Positions 51,100-59,896 of a DNA stretch of 64,000 bases are shown in pieces. A program made the translations under genes and the position numbers. This stretch comes from an uncultured Gammaproteobacteria bacterium. Its GTDB lineage: Bacteria; Pseudomonadota; Gammaproteobacteria; Pseudomonadales; Pseudohongiellaceae. The notes below the pieces were generated by a model. That model was given only the letters and a program-made list of their open reading frames with translations, had not been told where the DNA came from and searched no databases. The DNA lies in the NCBI GenBank assembly GCA_903853385.1, contig CAINTJ010000102.1, forward strand, positions 61,993 through 125,992. The letters run 5' to 3'. How positions within the stretch are numbered: position 1 is the stretch's first letter; each line of letters begins with the position of its first letter.

Positions 51100-51645
51100 C
51101 CAGCCGGCTTTACCGGTGTCCTGGTGGAAGCCGAACAAGCTTTGGCGCTCACGTTCTGGCTTGTTGGCTTTCACATATAAATTGGCGAGGACGGCAAACT
51201 CTTCTGCAAGGATTCCCTTGGATGGTGTGCGTTGCAATAGATCCTTGATGCGCTTCATTCTCAGCGTGAGTGTGGCAATCAGGGTTGCAAAGGCGGCGTC
51301 GCAGGCTGCGGCATCTTCATCAAGAACGGAGGGATCCATCAAGCTCCAATGAATTCTGGCAGCCTGGCCATCCCACAACGGGCAGCTCTCGCCCACGGCG
51401 CTGTCGCATACGGAAATAACAAAATCAGGATTGTAGTCGGGCAAGCTGTCCCACGATTTCGAGCGCAAACCCCGCACCGGGATATCATGCATGGCCAGAT
51501 GCTCCAGTGTGAGTGGATGCACCTTGCGAGCCGGTTGACTGCCGGCACTCTGCACATCCACCAATCCGCCACACACCTGTCGCGTTATGGCTTCCGCCAC
51601 AATGCTGCGGCAGCGATTATGGGTACATAGAAAGAGCAGTTTCAT
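51091..51645 (-). CDS. Low-molecular-weight phosphatase / ArsC-type arsenate reductase
   Basis: The 184-aa protein has the P-loop [15 protein letters not shown] (Cys7-x5-Arg13) and [16 protein letters not shown], matching thioredoxin-linked ArsC, with the second redox cysteine in [10 protein letters not shown]. It is not next to arsB/arsR, and it carries about 45 extra residues at the C-terminus. Its 3' end overlaps the fabV stop by 9 bp on the other strand. Confidence 0.82.
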   Translation of the reverse strand: MKLLFLCTHNRCRSIVAEAITRQVCGGLVDVQSAGSQPARKVHPLTLEHLAMHDIPVRGLRSKSWDSLPDYNPDFVISVCDSAVGESCPLWDGQAARIHWSLMDPSVLDEDAAACDAAFATLIATLTLRMKRIKDLLQRTPSKGILAEEFAVLANLYVKANKPERERQSLFGFHQDTGKAGWLY

Positions 51646-51727
51646 GGCAGCTTCGTATATTGAGATTTGTATACTGCAAAACTACCCGGCATTATTTAAG
51701 AAAAAATAAAGATTTTGACAAGCTGAA

Positions 51728-52357
51728 TCATGTTTTGTCACTGTACTCGCACAGGTCGGCTATCAAACATCCTTGGCAGCGAGGTTTGCGTGCGACACAG
51801 GTATAGCGGCCATGCAGAATCAGCCAGTGATGGGCATCCAGCAAGAATTGCTTCGGCACCTGCTTGAGCAAATTTTTCTCCACTTCCAGCACATTCTTGC
51901 CGGGTGCCAGTCCAATCCGGTTGGCAATCCGGAATATATGAGTATCCACTGCCATGGTCGGATGCCTAAACGCAGTGTTGAGAATCACATTGGCAGTTTT
52001 GCGGCCCACGCCCGGCAAAGCTTCCAGCGCATGCCGATCTTCCGGCACTTGTGACTGATGGTGGTCGATGAGCATGCGACAGGTCTTGATGATGTTGCCG
52101 GCCTTGGTGTTGTACAGGCCGATGGTCTTGATGTAACTCTTCAGCTGGTCGACGCCGAGCGCCAGAATGGTCTGGGGAGTATTGGCTTTGGGAAACAGTT
52201 TGGCAGTGGCTTTGTTGACGCTTACATCAGTGGCCTGGGCTGACAGCATCACTGAAATCAGCAGTTCAAACGGCGAGTTGCTCACCAGTTCCGTGGTTGG
52301 CTCCGGGTTGGCGGCGCGCAGTCGCTCAAATATCTGGATGCGTTTTTGTTTGTTCAT
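51728..52357 (-). CDS. nth: Endonuclease III
   Basis: A 209-aa DNA glycosylase/AP lyase for oxidised pyrimidines. The helix-hairpin-helix LPGVGRKTANVIL carries the catalytic lysine and VDTHIFRIANR the catalytic aspartate. The [4Fe-4S] cysteines at the C-terminus (CVARKPRCQGCLIADLC) have the C-x6-C-x2-C-x5-C spacing. It ends the rsxABCDGE-nth gene order that is conserved in Gammaproteobacteria. Confidence 0.96.
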   Translation of the reverse strand: MNKQKRIQIFERLRAANPEPTTELVSNSPFELLISVMLSAQATDVSVNKATAKLFPKANTPQTILALGVDQLKSYIKTIGLYNTKAGNIIKTCRMLIDHHQSQVPEDRHALEALPGVGRKTANVILNTAFRHPTMAVDTHIFRIANRIGLAPGKNVLEVEKNLLKQVPKQFLLDAHHWLILHGRYTCVARKPRCQGCLIADLCEYSDKT

Positions 52358-52464
52358 TGTTTTTTCTTGAAGTGTTGAGTTTCAGCAGTCGAGGCAACTT
52401 GTGGGCGAAGTCCGGCTGCAACGGGTGACAACCCTGCAAGCCCCGAACACCGCGGGCTGAGCCA

Positions 52465-53172
52465 TTACACAATCTTTCCGGTTACCCGCACGCGTCGGCT
52501 ACCGGCTACCGGTTCCACTGCAACCACTGATGATACCGGTGTCAGGTATTTATCGATCATGTTCTTCAGTGCAATCAGGAATCCCAGCAGCAGCAATGCC
52601 CCTGCTGGCACGCTGGCAAGCAGAAATGGCGATGTGTTGTGCAATACCTGTACTTTCCAGCTCGCTGCATCCGGCAGCAATTGATCCATATTGGCAAACA
52701 GCGCACCAGTAGCCAGTACTTCGCGTATTGCGCCCAGGACGAGCAGCAGCAACATGAACGTGGCCCCTTTCATCATGGCCTCCAACAGCGCTGGCAGTAG
52801 CTGATGCGTGCTGGCGAAATTATCAGCGCGATCAAACAACATATAGTTGGTGGCGATCAGCGGCACGAACAGGCCCAGGGATTGATAAAGCTTGAAGGTA
52901 TAGGCCTGCAGGAAGAATTCAGCGCAGCTGGTCAGCGCAGCAACCAGCATTACGATGATGAGCAGTCTGGTCGCCTGGCTGAGTTGATGCCGCAGCAGTG
53001 AAACCAGCAAGCTGGAGCCGGCCAGTACCGCTAGTGTGACCAGTCCAAGCCCAAGCGATTTCACCACGGAGTTGCTGACTGCCAGCAGTGGGCACAGGGT
53101 CAGCAGCATGAACCCGCTATGATTGTGCCAGAGTCTGTTGTTTGTGCTCATGCGATAAACAGGCGAACTCAT
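52465..53172 (-). CDS. rsxE: Electron transport complex subunit RsxE/RnfE
   Basis: A 235-aa inner-membrane subunit with six helices. NRLWHNHSGFMLLTLCPLLAVSNSVVKSLGLGL at the start and RADNFASTHQLLPALLEAMMKGATFMLLLLVLGAIREVL are family motifs, each shown here split over helices. It is part of the Rnf complex that couples ferredoxin and NADH redox to ion transport, or keeps SoxR reduced. Its start overlaps rsxG by ATGA. Confidence 0.94.
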   Translation of the reverse strand: MSSPVYRMSTNNRLWHNHSGFMLLTLCPLLAVSNSVVKSLGLGLVTLAVLAGSSLLVSLLRHQLSQATRLLIIVMLVAALTSCAEFFLQAYTFKLYQSLGLFVPLIATNYMLFDRADNFASTHQLLPALLEAMMKGATFMLLLLVLGAIREVLATGALFANMDQLLPDAASWKVQVLHNTSPFLLASVPAGALLLLGFLIALKNMIDKYLTPVSSVVAVEPVAGSRRVRVTGKIV

Positions 53173-53849
53173 AAAGCTCCCTGCTGGTCTGCAGCCGTGA
53201 GCAGCGCACTCTTGTTGGCTTCAAAAAACAGCAAGGCGCCGTATACAGCCCCCACGACTGCTCTCGGTGTGATGGTGGCACCGACAAACTGGTCAAAATT
53301 GCCACCATCCATTTTCACGCGCCACTTGCCGGCAGGCGTATCGGCGAGCGAATGTTGATGGAAACCGGTAATCCATTGCGATTGCTCAATATCGATCTGG
53401 CTGCCGAGCCCGGGAGTTTCACTATGTTCCACCACCCGTACCCCGGTGATACTGCCGTCTGCTGCAATGCCGATCATCAGCACGATGGGGCCGCCATAGC
53501 CCTCACTGGTTTCCAGCGGCAGCACCACGCCGGAAGCAGTTCCTTTGAGGTTGGCACGATAGCCGCTGCGCGGAGCACTCAGTCCAAGCAGAGAAATCTG
53601 GCTAAAGTCTGTTTTGACGGGGTCGAGCTGGAAACCTGCTCCCGGCAAATCATTGTCATGCAGGCTCGGTGGCAATACTTGATTGAGCAACTGGCGCCGC
53701 GATTCAAGACGCTGGTGCGCGATCTGGTCTTTGGTGAGGTTGTCTGCAAATACCAGCAATACAGCGCTGCCGAGTGCAAAGGCTGCCAGCCGCAGGCTGT
53801 TGTGGATCATCGCTTTGACAAAGCCCTTGCTGGCTGGAGCATTACTCAT
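53169..53849 (-). CDS. rsxG: Electron transport complex subunit RsxG/RnfG
   Basis: A 226-aa periplasmic subunit with one N-terminal membrane anchor. Covalent FMN attachment is expected at the threonine of FVGATITPRAV. GYGGPIVLMIGIAADGSITGV and HSETPGLGSQI fit the FMN-binding domain. It overlaps rsxD and rsxE by ATGA. Confidence 0.93.
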   Translation of the reverse strand: MSNAPASKGFVKAMIHNSLRLAAFALGSAVLLVFADNLTKDQIAHQRLESRRQLLNQVLPPSLHDNDLPGAGFQLDPVKTDFSQISLLGLSAPRSGYRANLKGTASGVVLPLETSEGYGGPIVLMIGIAADGSITGVRVVEHSETPGLGSQIDIEQSQWITGFHQHSLADTPAGKWRVKMDGGNFDQFVGATITPRAVVGAVYGALLFFEANKSALLTAADQQGAL

Positions 53850-54877
53850 GGGCTGTGTCCGAAGGTGCGGGGTCGGGTAAACCGGTCAATCATCGGTACT
53901 GCCATATTGCCAATCAATATTGCGAAGGCCACCCCGTCAGGATAAGCGCCGAAGGCGCGGATCACAAACACAATGCTGCCGGTCAGAGCCCCGTAGATCA
54001 GTCGACCCTTGCTGGATGTTGCGGCAGTGACCGGATCAGTAGCAATAAAGAAGGCGCCCAACATGGTGCCGCCGGCAAACAAATGCATCAGCGGCGAACC
54101 ATGGCTTTGTGAACTGCCGCCGTCATAGAACAGCGCTGCCAAAATGGCGATGGCCAGCAGGAAGCCCACCGGTATGTGCCAAGTGATAATTTTTTTATAG
54201 AGCAGGTAGAGGCCGCCATAGAGGAAGCCGGCATTCACCCATTCCCAGCCGGCCCCCGACCACTGCCCCATCACCTTCGTGCTCTGCCAGAATTCGCTGA
54301 CCAGTTGAGCGCCGTGCTGCTGCCGGAATTTATCGAGCGCAGTGGCACCAGTGAAAGCATCAATATGGCCATGAACATCACGGTCAAGGAAAAAGTCGAA
54401 AGCGGTGGCAAGATCAGGCAATGCATGGGTCACTGCTTGCGGCAGCAGCCAGCGTGTCATTGGTGCCGGATATGCAATCAACAAGGCCGCGTAACCGGCC
54501 ATGGCCGGGTTGAACGGGTTGCAGCCGAGTCCGCCAAACAGATGTTTGGCAATGACAATCGCAAACAAGATGCCTGTCAGGCCCAGCCACCATGGCGTTG
54601 CAGGAGGCAGCGCCAGTGCCAGCAAAACGGCAGTTACTACTGCACTGTAATCGCGCAGATAAAACAGCACAGGACGTTTGCGCAACAGCATTACCAGCGC
54701 TTCCAGTGCCACTGCCAGCGCCGTCAGCCACACCAGATTGATCAGCACACCATAACCAAAGAAGAACCACAGCGCCGCCGTACCCGGCACACAGGCCAGC
54801 AGAACCTGCAGCATCACCTGCGAGGTTTTGGAGCCGGCGTGGCCATGCGGCGAGCTCAGCGGCTGCAGATTGTTCAT
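53846..54877 (-). CDS. rsxD: Electron transport complex subunit RsxD/RnfD
   Basis: A 343-aa integral membrane flavoprotein with about nine or ten helices. PFNPAMAGYAALLIAYPAPM and the flavinylation site DAFTGATALDKF (threonine of TGAT) mark the family; FFIATDPVTAATSSKGRLIYG follows. Overlaps with rsxC and rsxG are ATGA. Confidence 0.94.
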   Translation of the reverse strand: MNNLQPLSSPHGHAGSKTSQVMLQVLLACVPGTAALWFFFGYGVLINLVWLTALAVALEALVMLLRKRPVLFYLRDYSAVVTAVLLALALPPATPWWLGLTGILFAIVIAKHLFGGLGCNPFNPAMAGYAALLIAYPAPMTRWLLPQAVTHALPDLATAFDFFLDRDVHGHIDAFTGATALDKFRQQHGAQLVSEFWQSTKVMGQWSGAGWEWVNAGFLYGGLYLLYKKIITWHIPVGFLLAIAILAALFYDGGSSQSHGSPLMHLFAGGTMLGAFFIATDPVTAATSSKGRLIYGALTGSIVFVIRAFGAYPDGVAFAILIGNMAVPMIDRFTRPRTFGHSP

Positions 54878-56448
54878 GGCGGCGGGTCCTTGTTGTCAGC
54901 CGCTGCCGGCTTGAGTGCGGCTTTTCTGGCATGCACGCGTGCCAATGCTGCCGCCACTGCATCCTGTGCGGCTGTGGAACTGCTATTTGTGGTTGCTGGC
55001 TGCTGTTTTGCCAGTGTCGTGCGTTCTGCCCGTCGTTGTTCAGTCAGCGCCAGTTCGCTCGCCACGCGCTGCTGATGTGCTTCAAAGCGTTGCTTTGAAT
55101 GTGCTGCGCGCAGACGCTGGTCATGAGCCTGGACAAGCTCGGCCTTGGCTGCCCGAAAATACTGTACGAGCGGAATATGGCTGGGGCAGACATAAGCGCA
55201 GGCGCCGCAATCAATGCAGTCCTTGAGGTTATGGGCCTGGGCTTGCTCGAGCTCATGACTGCGCGCAAACCAGTACAACTGTTGCGGCAACAAATGTATC
55301 GGGCATACTTGCGCACAGTAGCCGCAGCGGATACAAGCTTGCGCTGGCGGTGGTGTCGGCAACTCCTGCCCGGTAGTGGCAATAATGCAGTTGGTCAGCT
55401 TGGTAACCGGTAGCCCGGCATGAGGCAGTTCGATGCCCATCAGTGGGCCCCCACTGATCAGGCGTGACAGCTTTGTGGTATCCAGCCCACTCTGTTGCAA
55501 CAAGCTGGCAAGCGGGGTGCCGATCAAAACTTCATAGTTGGCCGCTTGTGCGAGGGCAGCTCCTGTAATTGTGGTAACGCGGGAAACCAGCACTTCCCCA
55601 TGCATGACCGCGCGTGCGACTGCAAACGCAGTGCCGACGTTATGACACAGCACACCACAGTCCACCGGCCAGCTGCCTGTGGGAATTTCCTTGCCGGTAA
55701 GCGTGTAAATCAACTGCCTTTCGGCTCCGGACGGATAGAGCGCTGGAATCACCATGACTTGCAGGCGCGGGTCGTAAGCATGGCTGCGCAAGGCGGAAAT
55801 GGCTTGCGGTTTGCTGTCTTCGATACCGATCAGGCAACGCGTGGCACCGGTTATCTGCAACAGTATCAAACAACCGTTGAGCACTGTTTCGGCATGTTGC
55901 TGCAACAGCGCCTCATCTGCGCTGATATAGGGTTCGCACTCGGTGGCATTGAGCACAAGGGTGTCGACCTTATGCAGTGCTGACTGCAATTTGGAATGGG
56001 CAGGATAGCCGGCGCCGCCCAAGCCACTGATGCCCGCATCCGCAACGCGCTGGATTAATGCATCACTATCGGTATGCAGGTAATCAAGCACTGGCAGTTT
56101 GGGCCAGGTGGTGTCAGTCGCATCAGTGTCGATCACCACGCACAATTCCGGCACACCTGACATGCCGGGTACCTGATGTTCGGTAATCGCAGTGACCTTG
56201 CCGGCAGCTGGTGCATGTGCAGCAAGGCCCGGGTGCGAGCTGCCCTGCGCCAGTAGCTGGCCTTTATGGACCCGTTCGCCAATGTGCACACACAGTTGTG
56301 GCGGGTTGTTGAGCGGCTGGGTTACCGGCACGATCAGCTGTGGTGGTAACACTGCCGTGCGGATGCAGCCTTGCAGGGATTGTTGCTTGTTGGCAGGTGG
56401 ATGGATGCCGCCCGCGCAATTCCACAGCTTGGGTGTGGCACTGGTCAT
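54874..56448 (-). CDS. rsxC: Electron transport complex subunit RsxC/RnfC
   Basis: The 524-aa subunit binds NADH and FMN ([30 protein letters not shown]) and two [4Fe-4S] clusters in [17 protein letters not shown] and [18 protein letters not shown] charged coiled C-terminal tail rich in Ala/Gln/Lys (about 430-515) contains short repeats. ATG 56448 overlaps the rsxB stop as ATGA. Confidence 0.95.
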   Translation of the reverse strand: MTSATPKLWNCAGGIHPPANKQQSLQGCIRTAVLPPQLIVPVTQPLNNPPQLCVHIGERVHKGQLLAQGSSHPGLAAHAPAAGKVTAITEHQVPGMSGVPELCVVIDTDATDTTWPKLPVLDYLHTDSDALIQRVADAGISGLGGAGYPAHSKLQSALHKVDTLVLNATECEPYISADEALLQQHAETVLNGCLILLQITGATRCLIGIEDSKPQAISALRSHAYDPRLQVMVIPALYPSGAERQLIYTLTGKEIPTGSWPVDCGVLCHNVGTAFAVARAVMHGEVLVSRVTTITGAALAQAANYEVLIGTPLASLLQQSGLDTTKLSRLISGGPLMGIELPHAGLPVTKLTNCIIATTGQELPTPPPAQACIRCGYCAQVCPIHLLPQQLYWFARSHELEQAQAHNLKDCIDCGACAYVCPSHIPLVQYFRAAKAELVQAHDQRLRAAHSKQRFEAHQQRVASELALTEQRRAERTTLAKQQPATTNSSSTAAQDAVAAALARVHARKAALKPAAADNKDPPP

Positions 56449-57041
56449 GCATTCACTCCTTGCCCGCGATCGGTGGCAATGCACGCAACATTGACGGAGC
56501 GCTCCTCTGGCGTGGGCCAATGCCAGCTCTGCAGGGGTGTCTGGACCGCAATCATGTCAATGCAATCCACCGGGCAGGGTTCTACACACAAATCACAACC
56601 GGTGCATTCGCTGACAATAACGGTATGCATGTGCTTGGCACTGCCGAGAATTGCATCAACCGGGCAGGCCTGGATGCACTTGGTGCAACCAATACATTCG
56701 TCTTCCCGGATGTAGGCAAGCTTGCGGGCACTCTCGACACCGTGCGCGGGATGAAGCGGTGCTACTGCCACTCCCAGCAGTGTGGCCAGCGCCCTGATGG
56801 TGGCAGCACCACCAGGTGGACACTTGTTGATGGGACCGCCAGCGGCAATGGCTTGTGCGTAGGGCTTGCAACCGGGATGACCACATTGGCCGCATTGGGT
56901 TTGCGGCAGCAACGCATTGACCTTATCGACCATGGTGTTGTCGTTGATAGGCTGCTTCAGTACAGCCCAGCCGAGCCCGAGGCCCGCCACCAGCACGAGT
57001 GCCAGCAGCATGAAAGGAGAGAGCAAGGAAGCAAGTTCCAT
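56445..57041 (-). CDS. rsxB: Electron transport complex subunit RsxB/RnfB
   Basis: A 198-aa subunit with an N-terminal membrane helix. One cluster site is [13 protein letters not shown]... NKCPPGG, followed by two ferredoxin-type clusters [15 protein letters not shown] and [17 protein letters not shown]. It passes electrons between ferredoxin and RsxC. A 3-bp gap separates it from rsxA. Confidence 0.95.
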   Translation of the reverse strand: MELASLLSPFMLLALVLVAGLGLGWAVLKQPINDNTMVDKVNALLPQTQCGQCGHPGCKPYAQAIAAGGPINKCPPGGAATIRALATLLGVAVAPLHPAHGVESARKLAYIREDECIGCTKCIQACPVDAILGSAKHMHTVIVSECTGCDLCVEPCPVDCIDMIAVQTPLQSWHWPTPEERSVNVACIATDRGQGVNA

Positions 57042-57044
57042 CGG

Positions 57045-57620
57045 TTACACCAGTCCTGCAAAACCCATGAAGGCCAATGACATCAGACCGGTCGTGATCA
57101 GCGTGATGGCGGAGCCCTGGAACGGTTCAGGCACATCTGCGCATGCCAGCCGTTCACGCAGCGTTGCCAGCATGATCAATGCCAGCGCCAGCCCTGCTCC
57201 AGTACCAAAACCGTAGCATACCGATTCAATGAAGGAGTTGGCCTTGTTGTCGTTGATCAACGCCACGCCCAGCACCGCACAGTTGAGGGTAATCAGTGGC
57301 AGCGAGGTGGCGAGTACGCAGTGTTGCGCCGGGGCTTGCATGTACAGCAGCAGCTCGGTGAGTTTCATCACCACGACGATGAGCAGGATGTACACAAGCG
57401 TGCGCAAGAACACCAGGTCAAACGGCAGCAACAGGTAGTGATAGCACAACCAGGTAGCCATAGATGACAGCGTCAGTATGCACGTGGCAACCGCGGCCAT
57501 GACTGCAGCAGTTGCCAGGGAGCCGGAAGCTCTGAGCAATGGCGCCACCCCCAGCATTTGCGACAGCGCCAGGTTGTTGACGAAAATGGCACCGATCAGC
57601 AAGATCGGGATGTCAGTCAT
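57045..57620 (-). CDS. rsxA: Electron transport complex subunit RsxA/RnfA
   Basis: A 191-aa six-helix membrane subunit. FVNNLALSQMLGVAPLL and ITLNCAVLGVALIND are the two conserved halves; each carries a cysteine or equivalent position near a membrane Fe-S site known in Rnf. It is the first gene of the six-gene rsx operon. Confidence 0.95.
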   Translation of the reverse strand: MTDIPILLIGAIFVNNLALSQMLGVAPLLRASGSLATAAVMAAVATCILTLSSMATWLCYHYLLLPFDLVFLRTLVYILLIVVVMKLTELLLYMQAPAQHCVLATSLPLITLNCAVLGVALINDNKANSFIESVCYGFGTGAGLALALIMLATLRERLACADVPEPFQGSAITLITTGLMSLAFMGFAGLV

Positions 57621-57672
57621 GGTCCGCTGTCATGGTTCGCATTATGGGTTGGGCTCGCGCACCAAGGTCGCA

Positions 57673-58056
57673 TTATTTGCGTTCGATCAGTTCGATCTTG
57701 TAGCCGTCCGGGTCTTCGACGAAAGCGATCACGCCGCCGCCGAACTTCATCGGACCGGCTGGTCTGACTACTTTGCCACCCTTGGCGGTGATGTCTTCAC
57801 AAGCCTTGTAGACATCCGGCAAGCCAATCGCGATGTGGCCGAAGGCGTTACCCATTTCATAACTCTTGGTATCCCAGTTGTGGGTAAGTTCCAGCACAGT
57901 GTGGTCGGCTTCACCGCCATAGCCGACAAAGGCGAGGGTAAAGCGGCCATCCGGGAAATCAATTTTGCGCAGCAGTTGCATGCCGAAGATGTTGGTGTAG
58001 AAATCCAGTGATTTTTCAAGGTCGGTCACACGGATCATGGTATGAAGAAAGCGCAT
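57673..58056 (-). CDS. gloA: Lactoylglutathione lyase (glyoxalase I)
   Basis: The 127-aa metal enzyme converts the methylglyoxal-glutathione adduct to S-lactoylglutathione. The four metal ligands stand at His5, Glu56, His74 and Glu122, the same numbering as in E. coli GloA. ATG 58056 has a GGAG site; an in-frame ATG 24 bp upstream is less likely. Together with adhC/fghA it gives the window two glutathione-dependent aldehyde detoxification steps. Confidence 0.96.
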   Translation of the reverse strand: MRFLHTMIRVTDLEKSLDFYTNIFGMQLLRKIDFPDGRFTLAFVGYGGEADHTVLELTHNWDTKSYEMGNAFGHIAIGLPDVYKACEDITAKGGKVVRPAGPMKFGGGVIAFVEDPDGYKIELIERK

Positions 58057-58169
58057 GGATACTCCAAAGGGTGGCGGCATTAAGTCCCAATTAAACTACA
58101 GCTTGCGCGGCGGGAGTAGCAGCAAAACAGATATGGTAACCTTGCCGCTGCCGTTTGCAGGAGAAAACA

Positions 58170-59138
58170 ATGCGAAGTAACAGATATAGCCACTGGTTGG
58201 CGCTGCTGATTCCGTTCATGGTGTTGACGGGGAGTCCGGCACTTGCGCAAAAATATGTGTGCCTGCAATCGACCCAGGGCGAGTGGTGTGTGGAGTTGCT
58301 GCGCTCGGTAGCGCCTGCCACCGTCACCAATTTTCTGCGCTACGTTAACGAGGGTGGCTATGCCAACAGTCTTGTTCACCGCAGCGTGCCCGGTTTTGTG
58401 ATCCAGAGCGGCGGCTTTTATCTGGATGCCGGCAACGTCATCAACCCGCTTGTCACCTATGGCACTATCAAAAATGAATTCAATCGCTCCAATGTTCGCG
58501 GCACGGTGGCGATGGCGAAGGTGGGTAGCGATCCCAACAGTGCCACCAGTCAATGGTTCGTCAATCTGGACAGCAATGTGTTTCTTGATCTGGCAGCGAA
58601 CAACAGCTTCACAGTGTTCGCCAATGTGGTTTATGGCATGGAGGTAGTCGACAGGATTGCTGCTCTCAGCGTCTATGATGCCAGCGGACAGCTTGGGGCC
58701 AATTTCGCGGAATTGCCGCTCGTCGCCAACCAGCTTAGCCGTCAAAATCTGGTGCTCATAAACCAGGCCTACACCTCCGATCTGCTACCGGGCAGTACTG
58801 TGCAGCCCTATCATTGCAGTGTGCCGGTAGCAAACGAGGCGCTGACAGAGCTGTGCGGCAACTCGGTGACATTCCCGGTCAATCTGGCGGGTGGGGCTTC
58901 CTATGAGGTAACCCTTGATCTGGTCGCCAGCCAGCCGGCACTGGTATTTGCGATCAGGGCGGGCAGCCTCAAGCCGCTCGCCAACCTGCCCAACAGTTAT
59001 GCCAGTTATAACCCGCTCACCAATCTGGTTGTAATCCCATCCGTGCGTGTGGGTTCTACTATTTACGACAACGTGCAATTGCTGATGCCCAATAGCGTGA
59101 CCCAGCGCCTCACCTTGCAGAGTTTCGTAAAACGTTGA
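58170..59138 (+). CDS. Periplasmic cyclophilin-type PPIase with C-terminal extension
   Basis: A 322-aa exported protein: signal peptide (cut after PALA), a cyclophilin domain at about 30-185 (VTNFLRYVNEGGYANSLVHRSVPGFVIQSGG, VRGTVAMAKVGSDPNSATSQWFVNL, FTVFANVVYGMEVVDRI), and about 130 extra residues of probable beta structure with one Cys pair. Periplasmic PpiA has no such extension. CAGGAG precedes ATG 58170, and its stop overlaps the phosphopantetheinyl transferase start. Confidence 0.9.
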   Translation: MRSNRYSHWLALLIPFMVLTGSPALAQKYVCLQSTQGEWCVELLRSVAPATVTNFLRYVNEGGYANSLVHRSVPGFVIQSGGFYLDAGNVINPLVTYGTIKNEFNRSNVRGTVAMAKVGSDPNSATSQWFVNLDSNVFLDLAANNSFTVFANVVYGMEVVDRIAALSVYDASGQLGANFAELPLVANQLSRQNLVLINQAYTSDLLPGSTVQPYHCSVPVANEALTELCGNSVTFPVNLAGGASYEVTLDLVASQPALVFAIRAGSLKPLANLPNSYASYNPLTNLVVIPSVRVGSTIYDNVQLLMPNSVTQRLTLQSFVKR

Positions 59139-59881
59139 TGGCAGCGACCGCGCCAGCTGCATCAATGTTGTTGCCAGCGGCCGGGCAGGTGCATTTGTGG
59201 TTGATGCAGGAGTGGGGTGCGCTGTCTGCAGACAGGCAGGTACCTTACGCTGAGTGGCTTAATGCCGGGGAGCGTGCGCGCTGGCAGCGCTTCAGAGCGG
59301 CTACTGATCGCCAGCGGTTTTTGCAAGCACGTGCGTTGGTGCGCAGCGTTCTGGCCGGCTATCTGCAATTGCCACCGGCCAGTGTGGAATTTGCACACAA
59401 TCAATATGGCAAGCCGCAATTGCTGCAACAGCCAGCCCCTCTACAGTTCAATCTCAGTCATACCCACGGCTTGCTGGCACTGGTGGTTACCAGGGATGCT
59501 GACGCAGGGGTTGATGTCGAAGCCGTGACGCGCGAAGTGGAAATATTGACGCTGGCACAGCGGTTTTTCGCGCCAGCCGAAACTGCACTGATCAAAGCCT
59601 GCAGTGCAGATGCGCAGCGTGATTTGTTCTTCCGCTTATGGACGCTGAAGGAAGCATATGTGAAAGCACGCGGACTCGGCTTGCAGCTAGGTCTTGATTC
59701 ATTTGCCTTTCATTTCGATACGGCAGGGCGACCACAGCTGAGCCTGGATGAAAGTGGTGCAGATGCTTCTTCCTGGAGTTTCATGCAACTGCAGCATGCA
59801 GAGCGATTCCAAATCGCGCTGGCTGTCCAGGCGGCCGGCATCAGCAACGCACAACTTAAGGTGTTTACCGCCGCATTCTGA
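59138..59881 (+). CDS. Sfp-type 4'-phosphopantetheinyl transferase
   Basis: A 247-aa enzyme that activates carrier proteins by adding phosphopantetheine from CoA. The signature blocks are NLSHTHGLLALVV, the magnesium motif GVDVEAV, and FRLWTLKEAYVKARGLGL. The two-domain length is that of the Sfp/Gsp type, which usually serves secondary metabolism rather than FAS alone. It is not next to a synthase, so the ACP at 36.5 kb is the nearest candidate client. The start overlaps the PPIase stop as TGATG. Confidence 0.93.
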   Translation: MAATAPAASMLLPAAGQVHLWLMQEWGALSADRQVPYAEWLNAGERARWQRFRAATDRQRFLQARALVRSVLAGYLQLPPASVEFAHNQYGKPQLLQQPAPLQFNLSHTHGLLALVVTRDADAGVDVEAVTREVEILTLAQRFFAPAETALIKACSADAQRDLFFRLWTLKEAYVKARGLGLQLGLDSFAFHFDTAGRPQLSLDESGADASSWSFMQLQHAERFQIALAVQAAGISNAQLKVFTAAF

Positions 59882-59896
59882 CTTGTGGTCAAGTCA
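59879..59896. repeat. 7-bp dyad over the convergent stops of PPTase and metG
   Basis: TGACTTG and CAAGTCA pair across a TGGT loop. The left arm begins with the PPTase stop TGA, and the metG stop lies at 59889-59891. There is no T tract. Confidence 0.5.

Noticed and set aside
51091..51645. Arsenic-resistance operon
   Set aside because: Only the ArsC-like gene is present; no arsR, arsB, acr3 or arsH is adjacent.
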